NCBI GenBank assembly: GCA_034509755.1
Contig: CM067549.1
Span: 48,261,052 to 48,325,051 of the forward strand
Reading direction: 5' to 3'
Length of the DNA stretch: 64,000 nt
From: Anisodus tanguticus
Taxonomy: Eukaryota > Streptophyta > Magnoliopsida > Solanales > Solanaceae
Shown: positions 1-10,980 of the stretch, one piece after another
Layout of the letters: every line of letters starts with the position of its first letter
How positions within the stretch are numbered: the stretch's first letter is position 1
Position numbers and translations under genes: made by a program
The notes under the pieces: generated by a model
The model's database searches: none
Seen by the model: the letters and a program-made list of their open reading frames with translations, nothing else
Told to the model about the DNA's origin: nothing

Positions 1-592
1 AACAAAACCATTAGCTATGCCAGAAAATAGAAGGATTAAGAATGTTATATGTTTCAATAGCTAGGTTAGTTGGTGATCAACAGGTAAGAATAGCCTCGAC
101 AATTTTTTTTATGAAATTGGACCTAAAACCCATTATGTAAGTCATTAATTAGGTGATAGAAAATAAATTAATTAGGTGATAGTTAGAAAATAAATATAAC
201 AGAATTAGTTAAGTGTCAGGTCAAATAGGTGAAAATCATATTTGATTGGGAATTAAGGAGGTACTTTGGTCATTCCCACCTTCATCTTTATTATTCAAAA
301 CCCAAGCCAAATTTTATATTTTAATTCTGCTCGCCATTTGGGTTACATGAAAAAAAAGGATCAATTATCACTTAAAGCCTTGTGGGATTTAGATCAGTTT
401 GTTTCAACTTAAAGGGAGTCTTAATCTGAATCGTTCAAATCCTGCCCCATCAGAGCATTTATTTACTTTTTTCCTTTTACAACTACTTATTTGCTCTTCG
501 CTTAAAGATTTCTGCGAATGTAACCTTCCAGCCTCACCAAACAACTACTAAAGATATTGTCAGCATATTATTTAATTATTATTGTATTTGAT
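1..592. other. AT-rich non-coding DNA
   Basis: No credible reading frame, RNA gene or complete repeat is visible. The right end supplies the first copy of the target duplication of the SINE that follows. Confidence 0.6.
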
Positions 593-608
593 CTTAAATT
601 TACTAATT

Positions 609-719
609 ACAACAACAACAACATACCTAGTAAAATCTCACAAAGTGGGTATGGGGAGGGTAGAGTGTACGCAGACCTTACCCCTACTTTGGGAGGTAGA
701 GAGGTTGTTTCTGGTAGAC
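609..719 (-). mobile_element. TS/Sol-type SINE, 5'-truncated
   Basis: A 111-bp SINE on the minus strand. Its 3' tail appears in the window as an ACAACAACAACAAC run, followed by the familiar body with 'gtgtacgcagacctta'. A perfect 16-bp target duplication (cttaaatttactaatt) sits at 593-608 and 720-735, which proves retroposition. The tRNA-like head with A and B boxes is missing, so this is a 5'-truncated, dead copy. SINEs of this type are characteristic of Solanaceae. Confidence 0.85.
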
Positions 720-989
720 CTTAAATTTACTAATTGTTAAACAAAAATAAACACTTTTAGATGCTGAGAAAACAACCTCTTAAGCATCCAGTGTTCATAA
801 TTAAATAAAACATCTTGATAATCATATTTATGTTCAGATTCAAACATCTTAATCTTGAAAAGGACAAAAAAGTCTTAGATCTGCCACAGGCAGCAAGATC
901 TCATATATTATCTCTTCCAACACTAAAGACAAGTTATAAAAAAACTATGGAGACATTAGCTTCAACGTTCCATAGACTAATCATGAGTT

Positions 990-1097
990 ATAGAACATTG
1001 ACATCCTTAAATGATTTACGATTGTTACCATTTCGATATAGAACAGTCACATTGATATCCTTAAATGATTTACAATTGTTACCTTTTCGATACAGAA
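990..1097. repeat. 54-bp direct tandem duplication
   Basis: Two adjacent copies with a 54-bp period share 'ccttaaatgattta' and 'tttcgata.agaac'. The period is a multiple of three, so a 101-codon plus-strand frame (815-1120) reads it as an 18-residue repeat. No known domain is recognisable there and I do not regard that frame as a gene. Confidence 0.6.
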
Positions 1098-1346
1098 CGG
1101 GACTATGCAAAATGCCCTAGCTCGACAACTCCGCCGCACTGCAAAAGGTGTCCATCTAAACCAAACAAGTGAACAAACTTTTAATTCTATGCATACATAA
1201 TCTGAATAGATAATAAAAACATTAAATTGCTCATTATCCTCTAGCAACACTATCCTGCATCCAAGTCAACACAAAATCTAAAAGCCAAACTTATATCAAT
1301 CCTTTTTATAAGCCCAAATTATATCAATCTTCACCAAAAATTATAC

Positions 1347-1541
1347 CAGTGGCGGATCCAAAGCTTTACCTACACCTACAGGTTCACGGGAACCAAGTAG
1401 CTTTTGCTCATACCATTTATATGTATTAAAAATTCACTAAATATCTATAGATATTTGATTTTGAACCAAATAATTATTATTATAAATTAATTTGAGATTA
1501 TTATAAGAATCCATAAATTTCAAATTCTGGATCCGCCTCTG
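1347..1541. mobile_element. hAT-type MITE (CAGTGGCGGATCC ends)
   Basis: The left end reads cagtggcggatccaaa. The right end is its near-perfect inverse (ttctggatccgcctctg). The roughly 195-bp AT-rich interior has no coding capacity. Terminal CAG(T/A)GGCGGATCC is typical of a very common non-autonomous hAT family in Solanaceae. I could not find a clean 8-bp target duplication. Confidence 0.7.
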
Positions 1542-1548
1542 AGTTAAA

Positions 1549-1693
1549 AGGGTAGCCCGGTGCACTAAGCTCCCGCTATGCGCGGGTCCGGTGAAAGACC
1601 GGACCACAACGGTCTATTTTATAGAGGTAACCCTGCATGCATTTCTGCGAGAGGCGATTTCCACGGCTTGAACCCGTGACCTCGTGAGGATCC
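1549..1693 (-). mobile_element. Au-type SINE, partial
   Basis: The minus strand matches the Au SINE plan: a tRNA-like B box (GGTTCAAGCC, complement at 1665-1674), then the segment with GCATAGCGGGAGCTTAGTGC, ending near GGGCTACCC at 1549-1557. The 5' head with the A box is absent beyond about 1693, where sequence resembling the hAT MITE end (aggatccgcct) takes over. Au SINEs are widespread in flowering plants. Confidence 0.75.
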
Positions 1694-2110
1694 GCCTAAC
1701 AGTTATACAGCTAAAACACAATTTTACTTCCCATTTCAGCTTCCAAAAACTATTTTTTTTCTTCTTAGCTTGAAAATCTTGATAGACAAGCAAAGCCCAT
1801 ATAATCTCAGCAATTTAATGAGTACCAAATTCATCATACATTTGAAGTTATAAAAAATAAACAACTATAAAATCCTACAACAAATTAATTAAACCAAAAA
1901 AAACCCAGTTAAACCCACAACTCTTTAAGTGTGTTTTCAACATTTATAAGCAAATGGCATCATTTGAACAATCATACATCATTGTAACATACCAAGTGCA
2001 TGCAAGAATAAACAAAACATAACACAAAAATATATTAACAAAAAAATAAAAAATAAAAAATAACAATTAAATAAAGCAAGAAAGGAAAAAGGAAAATAAA
2101 TAGAGAATGA
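1694..2110. other. AT-rich non-coding DNA
   Basis: No gene is visible. Long A/T runs occupy 2030-2100. Confidence 0.5.
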
Positions 2111-2200
2111 TAAGTACCTTTATTTTACTGTGACGACACCTATAAGAGAAAAGGGAAGAAAGAAAGAAAGAAGTGAAGAAGCTAAGTGGGTATTTATAGA
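2111..2200 (-). promoter_or_regulatory. Possible minus-strand promoter and 5'UTR exon
   Basis: Read on the minus strand, a TATA-like TCTATAAATA (2191-2200) lies 25-60 bp upstream of a CT-rich leader (TTCTTTCTTTCTTTCTTCCC, about 2150-2170). About 80 bp downstream is a good splice donor, AAAG|GTACTT (2113-2120). This order is typical of a plant promoter with an intron in the 5'UTR. No following coding exon is recognisable to the left, so this may be a relic or chance. Confidence 0.25.
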
Positions 2201-2370
2201 TGAACTTCTTTAATTGGGTCCACAAGGGAATTAAAATATCATTTTCTTTACTTTTATATCATTTAGGTGCATAATTACGTGTTAAGTGAACTCAATAATT
2301 TATGTTTAGATTTTGTATATATGTCACAAATCTACTAAATATTTATCTGTAAATTGAGTTAATATTATAG

Positions 2371-2558
2371 GGGGTTAGTTTGGTACGAGGGATAAGAGAT
2401 AATTAATTTTGAGATGAATTTATTTCAAATTTAATTGTGATAAAATTTTGGGATAACTAATTTTGAAATTGTAGTGTTATTTTTATTTCATATTGAGAGT
2501 GAAATAACAAACCCGGATAACTAGTCCATAGATAACTTATTTCCAACTAAATGAGCCT
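2371..2558. mobile_element. Degenerate MITE, superfamily unclear
   Basis: The left end (gggttagtttggtacgaggg) and the right end (ttccaactaaatgagcc) are imperfect inverse sequences of the 'TTTGGTA...ATAAGAGATAATT' type common in plant MITEs. The interior repeats 'ataacta' motifs in both orientations. No clear target duplication. Confidence 0.4.
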
Positions 2559-3151
2559 TAATAATATTAATTTTAAATTATGCAGAAACCTATAATCTTT
2601 AAATTCTGAATCTTTCTGGCTAAGTGTTATTCGTTCTTAAGCAATAGTTTTGGGTTGAGCCTTCCGAATGAGGTCATCTTTAATAAATTTTTAATGTGAA
2701 TTTAGATTAATAGAACTCAAAAATAATACGATAACATATCGAGTATAAACAAAAAATTTATTTATTTAATTTTTTTTGGTGTCTTGATTTGGTAGCATCA
2801 TGTTTTTCAGCTGTCCACAGTTTGGTTTCTCAGATTCATACCGTCATTTTCCAGATGACGTGGCCTTTTTTGTCTGTGTGAACGGATAAAGCTACTTGTT
2901 GTATGAATTGACTGAAAGAACCTTGCACCAACTCTATTGACAAGGGCGCTTTTGTCTTTCGCTTTTGTTGTGATTTGGAATGAGAAGTGTATTAGAATCT
3001 AATTGGATCTATGGTGAGGCAATGGAAAAATAATTTTTGGTTTTAATTGATTGTTGAGTCATGTCAACAAAAAGTGTAAAGAACTAGTATTGAAAAAAAT
3101 AAAATTTTATGATATTTTAGCTAAGTCAGATTTAAGTAAGACAATATGGAT
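2559..3151. other. Non-coding DNA
   Basis: No gene, RNA or complete repeat recognised. The right end carries the first target duplication copy of the hAT element. Confidence 0.5.
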
Positions 3152-3451
3152 AGCGTGGATTAAGGCTAGCCAGTGGACCGGAACAATGTGATCCCGGTTC
3201 GGCCCGATCCCGCCCCATCTCATTCCGATTTCGCTGGGTAAATTAGGGGATAGAGATTGACTCTAGTCGGGTTTGAAATCGGGATGGGACATGCGCATGT
3301 CCCGCCTATCTCGGTCTCGCCCCGTCCCGATCCGGCCCGGGCCCCGGCCCTATCTCGCCCCGGCCTCGTCCCGTTTCTGCCAGAAAGTAACTGTTGCACA
3401 AACGATCATTTGCAATTCTAGCCGTTGGTAACGACTACAAACCACATTTTG

Positions 3452-3476
3452 CCCCCCCCCCCCCCCCCCCCCCCCC
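3452..3476. repeat. Poly-C run, 25 bp
   Basis: An uninterrupted run of 25 cytosines inside the hAT element. Homopolymers of this length are unstable and are also common assembly errors. Confidence 0.95.
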
Positions 3477-3984
3477 GACACCCCATTTAACCCCCCTACC
3501 CCTTTAATATTTATTTTTAACCCCTAAGTTAGTATATTTACACATTAAACATATTTCTCAACTATAAATACCTCATTTCATCTACTATTTCATCTATGTT
3601 ATTTTATATAACTCTAATATTTTTGTTATTATAGAAGAAAAAACCAACTTACGCTTCAACTATTACAAAAATGATTGTAAAAATTTAAAAATATTTTTTT
3701 CATATTCCCACTATTTATCTTATTGGTGTTGTATTAAATCCTACTATTAAAGTAGGCGATTGTAATGGCCTTATTGAAACGATTTATGAATGCCTCGAAA
3801 TACTTGAAATAGAACCAACTAAAGAACATGTTATCTCTAGCATACAAACACAATCCAAAACTATGTATATGTATTATCAAGAGAAAAGTGCAAATAATCA
3901 ACCGACTTCTGTACCATCTTCTTCTACTACACTTCAACCTTATAAAAATATATGGTTTCTGCTCAATTATTTAAGGCTTTCGAA

Positions 3985-4472
3985 ATAGAATGTATAGTGG
4001 TTCAAGTGCTTCACAAATTAGCGAGTTTAATATTTATGTTTTGCAGGGTGTTGTACCGTTCGAATCAATTGCTAATAAAAATGGACGTGAAGACTTGCTG
4101 AAATACTGGAGGGAGAATCAGAAAACATTTCCGACTCTATAAAAGATGGCCCGAGATGTGTTGAATATTCAAGCGTCATCAACAGCTTCTGAAAGCGCTT
4201 TTTGTGCTGGAAGATTTCAAATAGGAGAGCACAGACACTCATTGGCGGGAGACAGTTTGGATTTTGCAGTTTTATTTATAGATTGGATTAGAGCGGAACG
4301 TAGAAGGTGCGGTCAACCAGAGATCAATGAAGAAGACGACTACAATTACAACGAAATCTTATCTGAGGGAGCAGGAAGCGACGTTGAACAATTTGACCAA
4401 CAAATTTCAATTCCAACAAAAGATCCTCAAGAGATTGTTAGAAAATTAGAAAAAGTATGGTTGCATATGTAA
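3985..4472 (+). pseudogene. hAT transposase C-terminal fragment (dimerisation domain)
   Basis: Only the C-terminal part of a hAT transposase survives. From 4146 the frame runs 108 codons and begins MARDVLN, continuing through A-S-S-T-A-S-E-S-A-F and ending the domain with a D-W-I-R-A-E-like segment: the hAT dimerisation region, which normally completes the RNase H-like catalytic fold. The same frame can be followed upstream past a nonsense codon at 4140-4142 through a K-Y-W-R-E-N segment and a V-V-P-F-E segment, both usual just before this domain. Upstream to about 3725 a weaker trace continues with more stops. The BED zinc finger and first catalytic residues are absent, so the gene is dead. 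An acidic, Asn-rich tail follows the domain. Confidence 0.8.
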
Positions 4473-4798
4473 TTTTTTTAATGTCAATTTTACTATGTGA
4501 TATGCAACTTTTGAACTATGTTCAATTATTTAAGTGTTTAATTATTTTTTTAAAAAAAGTGAAGTGTCTAGAAAAAAAAATGTAAAAGTCCCCAAATTCC
4601 CCTTCCCGTCCCATCCCGTCCCCCCAAATTCCGTTCCCTCTGATAGTGGGATGTGGGACGGGATGGGACCACTTCCTATCCCCCTAATCCCGTCCCCCTA
4701 GTCCCGACCCACTCCACCATCCCCCAAATCCCCGTCCCCCTAATCCCGTCCCATCCTATTGGTCAGCCATAACGTGGATACAAATAGTGAACTCTAAC

Positions 4799-4831
4799 AA
4801 CAACAACAACATACCCAATGAAATCCAACAA
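4799..4831 (-). mobile_element. 33-bp SINE stub
   Basis: A minus-strand TTG-tailed SINE 3' end (aacaacaacaacatacccaa...) truncated to about 33 bp. It is flanked by an 18-bp target duplication with one mismatch (caaatagtgaactctaac 4781-4798; caaatagtaaactctaac 4832-4849). The long duplication identifies it as a retroposition event despite its tiny size. Confidence 0.75.
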
Positions 4832-4849
4832 CAAATAGTAAACTCTAAC

Positions 4850-6447
4850 CATACTTGAAATTGAAGCGCAATAATAAATTCTTTTCAATTATCATTTTGT
4901 ACAACAAATTTAGTTCAGGATTTTTAGTGAAGCAAATAAAAAAGTATAGTAATTTTTTTCTAAATTCATACTTACTATTGCAAAAATATATATAGTTTCT
5001 TAATTATCCATGGAGATATGAATAATTAGTCAATATTCTTATGAGATAGCACTAGATATATCATATATTATTGTTAGTCAATATCTTTTATAGTTGATGC
5101 TACTAAATGATTTTCTTAATATTGCATCAAAATCCTAAACAACACATAAAAAGGACCGGGAAGAGCCGATTACATGATTTAAATTTGAAAAGCTTAATCT
5201 TTATGTTTTTAGCGTTACATTAATAATTTTAGAAATTGTTCAAAAGTTAATATCTGCTGAATGTTTTGTGATTTTTTAAATATATATATCATCAATCGAT
5301 ATTGATATTGAATTCAATTAAATTCATAGAAAATACACTCCATCCACTTTTGATACGGTGCATAAATTTACATGTAAAAATTCATCAAGATTACAACAAA
5401 TAATGAAATAAACAAACTTTTTGGATCCGTCTCTAATAATAGTCATGGTTGTCGTATGATTTATGAATCAACGGCTCCAAAGTTTTTTCCCCCCTGCATT
5501 TGTTAGGTAGCTATTTTTTAACATTTTCTTAATTTTGTATTTCTAATACACTAATACAATTTAGTCCACCTTGCGTGTAGCACGAAGCATATAGTTTTCT
5601 CAAAAAACTTTCTTTTTCCAACAATTCTTACTGTAATCTGTCATTAACAAATTCTATGTTACTCGTCACCATCAGTAAAAGATATAATAAAAATTATAAA
5701 GTGGATAATGATGGCAATAATGACAAGATTATTGAATTAAAATGGCAAAATATCAAATAGCAAAATAAATACGAAACCATGTTGTTACCAAAAATATAGA
5801 ATGGATAACTTCAAAATCATGAGGTCTCCAATTTGTTACGTAGTTTGGCAAAAGTTGTCACCTAGCTTTGTTTGGTTAGTCAATTAATATTAGTAGAGTT
5901 TCAACCACCTATAGTTAATGGTTGGGAGTTGTTACTATATATAGTATAAATAAATTTATTGTGTGACATTTTATGAGAAACAATGTTTACTCATAGATAC
6001 GTGAAGCTTCCATGGATAATCTACAACTTAATTACGAAAAAATAAGTTTAATTAATTTAATTCTAAGAGTTTATGATCCATAAACAAAGTTGTTTCTTTT
6101 AATAGTTATTTAATTGTCTAACTCTTTTTCTAGTGGCTTACAGAATCACGGATCAATAAATTAATTTGTGGAAATATATGCAATACTATCTTCTTATAGT
6201 TAAACAACAACTTTCCTCCAATATTTTTGAAAGATCAATCTTCTACGTATTTTTTTAGTAGCACGAATATACAATTTGCGGTCTCTTTTTGTTGTTAATC
6301 GTGCTTCTTTCGTGGTGCGTTATTCATGCCAAACAACAAATGTTTTTTTCTTTTTCTCTTTTTTTTTCTTTTGTCTATTGTATATTATTCGTGGATTGTG
6401 GATTGGCAGATTGACTTGTTAGTTTCTCTTTAGGGTGAAGCTTTAAT
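4850..6447. other. AT-rich non-coding DNA
   Basis: No gene recognised. A weak relic of the 'ggatccg' hAT MITE end is at about 5421-5435. Otherwise low-complexity AT-rich sequence. Confidence 0.5.
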
Positions 6448-6452
6448 ATTAT

Positions 6453-6743
6453 TGAAAGAAATAATCCCTTGATTATTTTCATTTTAAAAACTATTTATAC
6501 AAGTTACATATTTCCATAATAGAAGAATCGTATTCCTATTCTATTCCTAAAACCTTATTTTACTTGGTTACTAACTTATACATTTATGGTAATACAATTA
6601 CTATGGTAAGTGTACAATACTAATTACATTACAACATTACCTAAACTAGGATACTAAATATTACCTAAATACATACTCTATATACGGTAAAACCGAGAGT
6701 AATATACACATGTATATTGTGTGTATATTGTGTATATTTAACA
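6453..6743 (-). repeat. 3' LTR of Copia element 1
   Basis: 291 bp, from tgaaagaaataatccc to tatatttaaca in window orientation. Nearly the same sequence is at 10681-10975. Its inner edge abuts the end of the RNase H frame, on the polypurine side (minus strand ATGACTGCGGGTGTG). Confidence 0.9.
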
Positions 6744-8265
6744 CACACCCGCAGTCATAGCGGGCAGTCTTCGAACGCTGAGACTGTCTCTAAAATTTTC
6801 AAAAAGGACCGAGGGAAGACCCTTTGTAAAGATGTCTGCAATTTGATATCTCGACGGGACATGACAGACGCGTACCTGACCCCGAGCAACCTTTTCACGG
6901 ACAAAGTGAATGTCCATCTCAATATGCTTAGTGCGTTGGTGCTGAACCAGATTACTAGAAAGGTAGATGACACTAATATTATCGCAATAAACTAAGGTGG
7001 CCTTCTGAAGGGGACAATGAAGCTCCAAAAGCAAATTACGTAACCAACATGATTCTGAGACCACATTAGCTACCCCTCGATATTCAGCCTCGGCACTTGA
7101 GCGGGATAGAGTCGACTGGCGCTTTGCAGACCAGGAGACCAAGTTGTTGTCAAGGAACATACAATAGCCAGACGTAGACCGTCTGGTGTCTGGACAACCA
7201 CTCAATCAACATCCGTGTATGAGACAAGTGTGGATGTCGAGGAAGGATATAAATGCAAACCATAGTCCAGTGTACCCTGAATATACCGAATGATGTGTTT
7301 GAGTGCATTTATGTGCTCAATTCTGGGATCATGCATGAACAAACTTGGACATCATACGTAATATCCGGTCTTGTAAAGGTAAGATATTGAAGGCCCCCTG
7401 CAAGACTGCGATAGCGGATCGGATCCTCGTAAGGTACGTCGGCTGCGGCACTAAGCTTGGGCTTAGTATCAACTGGAGTGGAAGTGGACTTACAGGATGA
7501 CATCCCAGCCCTCTCGATGATCTCAGTTGTATACTTCCGTTGAGACAAGAACAACCCATCGGAATGACGAGTGACAGCAATCCCCAAAAAGTAACTCAAG
7601 AGCCCCAAGTCTTTCATAGCAAACTTGGAGCTGAGCATGGTCATGATAGACTGACGTAAGGCATCGGAAGAGGCAGTCAAGATAATATCGTCCACATATA
7701 ACAGAATGTAGGCTAAGGACGAACAACGACGGTAGATGAACAAGAAATTATCCAACCTGCTGTGAGTGAACCTAATAGTCGAAACATAGTCAGCAAACCT
7801 TGTATATCAGGCCCGGGGAGACTGCTTAAGCCCATATAAGTACTTCTTCAATAAACAGACATGATGAGGATGATTGGGATCCCTGAATCCCAAAGGCTGA
7901 TGCATATAGACTGTTTTCTTGAGATCCTCATGTAGGAAAACATTCTTTACATCTAACTGATGAATAGGCCATGCCTTCGAAAGAGCCAAGCTTAACACCG
8001 TGCGAATGGTAGCCGGCTTAACCACCGGACTAAATGTCTCACCACAATCTATACCAACCTGCTGAGTCTTACTATCACCCACAAGTCGCGCCTTATGATG
8101 AGCAAATGAACCATCTGAATTCTCTTTATGAGCAAAAATCAACATAGACCTGATAATATTAATACCATATGGATGGGGCACCAACTCCGACGTCTTATTA
8201 TCAATAAGAGCATTATATTCATCGGTTATAGCAATTTTCCAATTCAGGTCATTTAAGACAGACAC
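6741..8265 (-). pseudogene. Copia RT-RNase H region, element 1
   Basis: Reverse transcriptase followed by RNase H of Copia element 1. Three stretches carry it. 8265-7807 holds the RT fingers, with Q-L-D-V-K-N and an L-Y-G-L-K-Q motif. 7755-7309 holds the catalytic Y-V-D-D box and the K-D-L-G-L-L-S-Y-F-L-G-I segment. 7205-6738 holds the RNase H with D-T-R-R-S-T-S-G-Y and the terminal A-D-I-F-T-K-G-L-P. A TGA where the family has Trp (about 7809-7811) splits the RT. Small deletions near 7310-7350 and about 7200 shift the frame before RNase H. Otherwise the motifs are well kept, which implies a fairly recent insertion. Inactive. Confidence 0.9.
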
Positions 8266-8556
8266 ATGATTACGGGGTAAGGGAGATTTAGGGACATTAG
8301 AATGTAAATTAAAATGTATTTTTGGTTTAAAAACACCCCGTTGACTACGAGTGACCGGTCTATGACTCGAGGGAGAATTGGACGGATTTTGAGAATTTGC
8401 TGGGTTCGGGAGGGACGGCCGAGCGGCGGTGGGCTCCGCCGGCCCAACACGGTATACTTGAAGCGATGCGGGACCCGTTCCAGACCGGGCCGGATCGGCC
8501 CAATCGCCGGAACTGGTCCAAAGGGCGGTGACTTGGGATAGACAGGGGGTGACGGG

Positions 8557-9519
8557 TCAGTGGGGCCAGCGGGCCCACTGCCCGCTGGCCCGCTGGAGAA
8601 TTTTGGGTGCGGGAGATGTTCGAAACATGCTGAATAATATACGGGATATATTATCATTCAAAAAATTATACGAACTAGACACGGGAGTACTAACTTTAGC
8701 AAATGGAAATTGGGATTCATAAAAAATGACATGACGATTAATGAAGATTTTATTAGAGGATAAATCAAAGCATTTGTAGCCACGATGATTAGACGGAAAA
8801 CCCAAAAACACACACGGAGTAGACCGGGCATGAAGTTTGTTAATTGTGGTGGACGGAAATAACGGATAACACAAACACCCCAAAACCCGAAGATGTGAAT
8901 ATGAAGGAATTTTATTATATAAAATTTGAAGGGGGAAGAATGTCAAACCTTTGGAAGGAATTATGTTAAGGAGATAGTTAGCCATTTGGAGAGCATGATG
9001 CCAAAAAGACGAGGGTACGGAAGCATGAATCAATAATGTTCGGACAATGTTATTTGTGGAACGAATTTTGCGTTCGGCTTTCTCATTTTGTGAAGATGTA
9101 TGAGGACAAGAAAAATGAAAATTGATCCCACTATTAGCACAGAATTCCCGAAACACCCCATTGTCATATTCTTTGCCATTATCACACTGAATATTTTTGA
9201 TTTCTCGGTCGAATTGGGTTCTGATGAATGCTCTAAATTTTAGGAAGATGGAAAAAATTTGAGATTTTTTCGCTATCGGAAACGTCCATAAAAACTTAGA
9301 ATAATCATCCAAAAAGAGAACATAATACCGATGACCCATAGAACTAAGAACAGGAGACGTCCATAAGTCGCTATAAATAATATCAAATGACATTAACGTA
9401 TGAGAATTTGAGTCTACAAATGACAACTTAACAATTTTTCCTAAAGAACAAGATTGACAATTTGGAGTACTACTCGTACCATTACATGAAATGAAACTAT
9501 CTTTATCTAAAGACGACAA
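8557..9519 (-). pseudogene. Copia integrase, element 1
   Basis: The integrase core reads in one 320-codon frame. The acidic triad is visible: D51 (I-I-Y-S-D), D113 (Q-C-D-N-G-K-E) and E149 (K-A-E-R-K-I), with the usual D-35-E spacing. The zinc-binding CX2C lies near residues 21-24, but its paired histidines fall in the preceding stretch, separated by a stop and a 1-nt deletion at about 9510-9550. Beyond the core, a Pro/Gly/Ser-rich linker (window 8360-8600, GC-rich) precedes RT. The enzyme would have joined cDNA ends to target DNA. Here it is cut off from gag-protease and from RT. Confidence 0.85.
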
Positions 9520-9551
9520 AATAGAGGACCCCAGAGACCAAGACGATCATG

Positions 9552-10619
9552 CTACAAGGAAGGAGAAATGGCTGCAAAGGTTGATGGAAGGGATTGACTC
9601 GATGGACCGGAACTGGGTGTGATAGGATAAAGGTCTCCCCTACTGTCACACTTCATGAGAGGACTCTCCGTCTTGAAATCCTTCACAGAGAAACCAAATG
9701 GATCAAATTCAATAGAAACAGAATTGTCAGTAGTGAATTTACGGACAGAGACTAAGTTTTTAATCAATTTGAGGGCGTGTATGGTGTTTTTCAAGATAAG
9801 AGGTGGATGAGGGGGAGATAACGTTTTATGACCATAACCACGAATTGGAATAGAATTACCATTACCAATAATTATACCGCGAGGGTTGCTCAAATTGGAA
9901 TAAGACGATAGTGTACCTGAATCGGATGTTATGTGGGTAGTGGAACCGGTGTCCATACACCAATTTGGGTCCGGAGGATTTAAACCAAGTGTGTGCATTG
10001 CGGCTTCGATGTCGGTAGGCGTGGGTGCCACTGCGTGATGGGCTTGCGGGGGCCGAGGCCCAAGCACCCCTGCTTGCGGTCTCGGCCTAGACTGCTGACT
10101 GTATGTGGACCAGGCCGAACTAGACCTGGACTGCGTTGGTGGGCTGTCCACTGAAACTGCCGCTGTGAGGCAAACTAGTTGTGCCCAAACTGTTGTTGCG
10201 GGGCCCACTGCCACTGCATAGGGACCCACTGTGGGCCCCAGAACTGTTGTTGCTGACCACCGCGAAGACCCCACCGCCACCACCATTCTGCCGCCGCGGT
10301 TCTTGCCATTATTTTTCTTATTTCCACCCATTTTTCCGCCACTGTTGTTGCGGTTTTGGCCCGAGTTGTTGGAACCGGTAGGATACACCGTGGACTCGGT
10401 CATCATGACTACGAGACTAGCACCGATAGCCGCTCGTTTTGCCATGCCTGCTTCTTCTAGTGTAAGCATAGAACGAGCCTGATAAAATTGCGAAAGCGGA
10501 TTGCTTTGCCGAAGAAGCGTTCCAATACCACTATAGGCCTTAGAGAGGCCGGAAACCATTTGGAGGACCAAACGATCGTTCGAAACTGGCGCGCCAACGT
10601 TGCGAAGTTGGTCCGCCAA
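9552..10619 (-). pseudogene. Copia gag-protease, element 1, N-terminally deleted
   Basis: This 355-codon frame starts inside gag: residues 1-65 match the UBN2-type Copia gag (D-Q-L-R-N-V-G-A-P...). Next comes a Gly/Asn-rich and Pro/Gln-rich stretch (about 80-200) in place of a clear CCHC zinc knuckle. The aspartic protease follows with its D-T-G triad at 223-225. The first ~170 residues of gag are missing because a deletion joins gag directly to the 5' LTR at about 10680. The frame ends at a TAG that replaces Trp in the pre-integrase motif, so protease and integrase are no longer fused. Confidence 0.85.
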
Positions 10620-10680
10620 TCCCTATAATCTTTTGCAATAAGCCGAAACATTAGGGAAATATTCCGTATTGACGTGGGAG

Positions 10681-10975
10681 AAATCCCTTGATTATTTTCA
10701 TTAATTGAAAGATTATTTATACAAGTTACACACTTTCATAATAGTAGAATCTTATTCCTATTCTATTCCTAAAACCTTATTTTACTTGGATACTAACTTA
10801 TACATTTATGGTAATACAATTATTATGGTAAGTGTACAATACTAATTACATTACAACATTACCTAAACTAGGATACTAAATATTACCTAAATACATACTC
10901 TATATACGGTAAAACCGAGAGGGAGAAACCGAGAGTAATATACCATATACACATGTATATTGTGTATATTTAACA
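10681..10975 (-). repeat. 5' LTR of Copia element 1
   Basis: Matches 6453-6743 except for a short 'gagggagaaacc' insertion and loss of the first few bases at its inner edge, where it runs straight into truncated gag. The initiator-Met primer site seen in the related element 2 is absent. Confidence 0.85.
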
Positions 10976-10980
10976 ATTAT

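Larger units (their letters stand above)
3161..4770 (+). mobile_element. hAT transposon, internally deleted
   Basis: Imperfect terminal inverted repeats (taaggctagccagtggaccg at the left; the inverse of ggtcagccat at the right) are flanked by an 8-bp target duplication with one mismatch (gcgtggat 3153-3160, acgtggat 4771-4778). Both subterminal regions are packed with CCCGTCCC/CCCGATCC-like repeats in opposite orientation, as usual in hAT elements. The only coding remnant is the transposase C-terminus. At 1.6 kb it is too short to be autonomous. Confidence 0.75.
6453..10975 (-). mobile_element. Copia element 1 (Ale/Retrofit-like), defective
   Basis: A complete insertion bounded by TG...CA ends and a perfect 5-bp target duplication ATTAT (6448-6452 and 10976-10980). 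Gene order on the minus strand is gag, protease, integrase, reverse transcriptase, RNase H, which is the Copia order. The end of the RNase H frame and the short LTRs suggest the Ale/Retrofit lineage. The region between the 5' LTR and mid-gag, including the primer-binding site and gag start, is deleted, so it cannot replicate by itself. Elements 2 and 6 are close relatives. Confidence 0.9.

Noticed and set aside
815..1120. 101-codon plus-strand frame
   Set aside because: No domain, signal or splice context, and part of it is a 54-bp tandem duplication in anonymous DNA. Chance frame.
1549..1693. Possible tRNA gene because of the B-box sequence
   Set aside because: Only the B box and SINE body are present. 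No cloverleaf can be formed and the order matches an Au SINE.
8314..8722. Plus-strand frames opposite the integrase-RT linker of element 1
   Set aside because: Shadows of the GC-rich coding strand of the Copia element.
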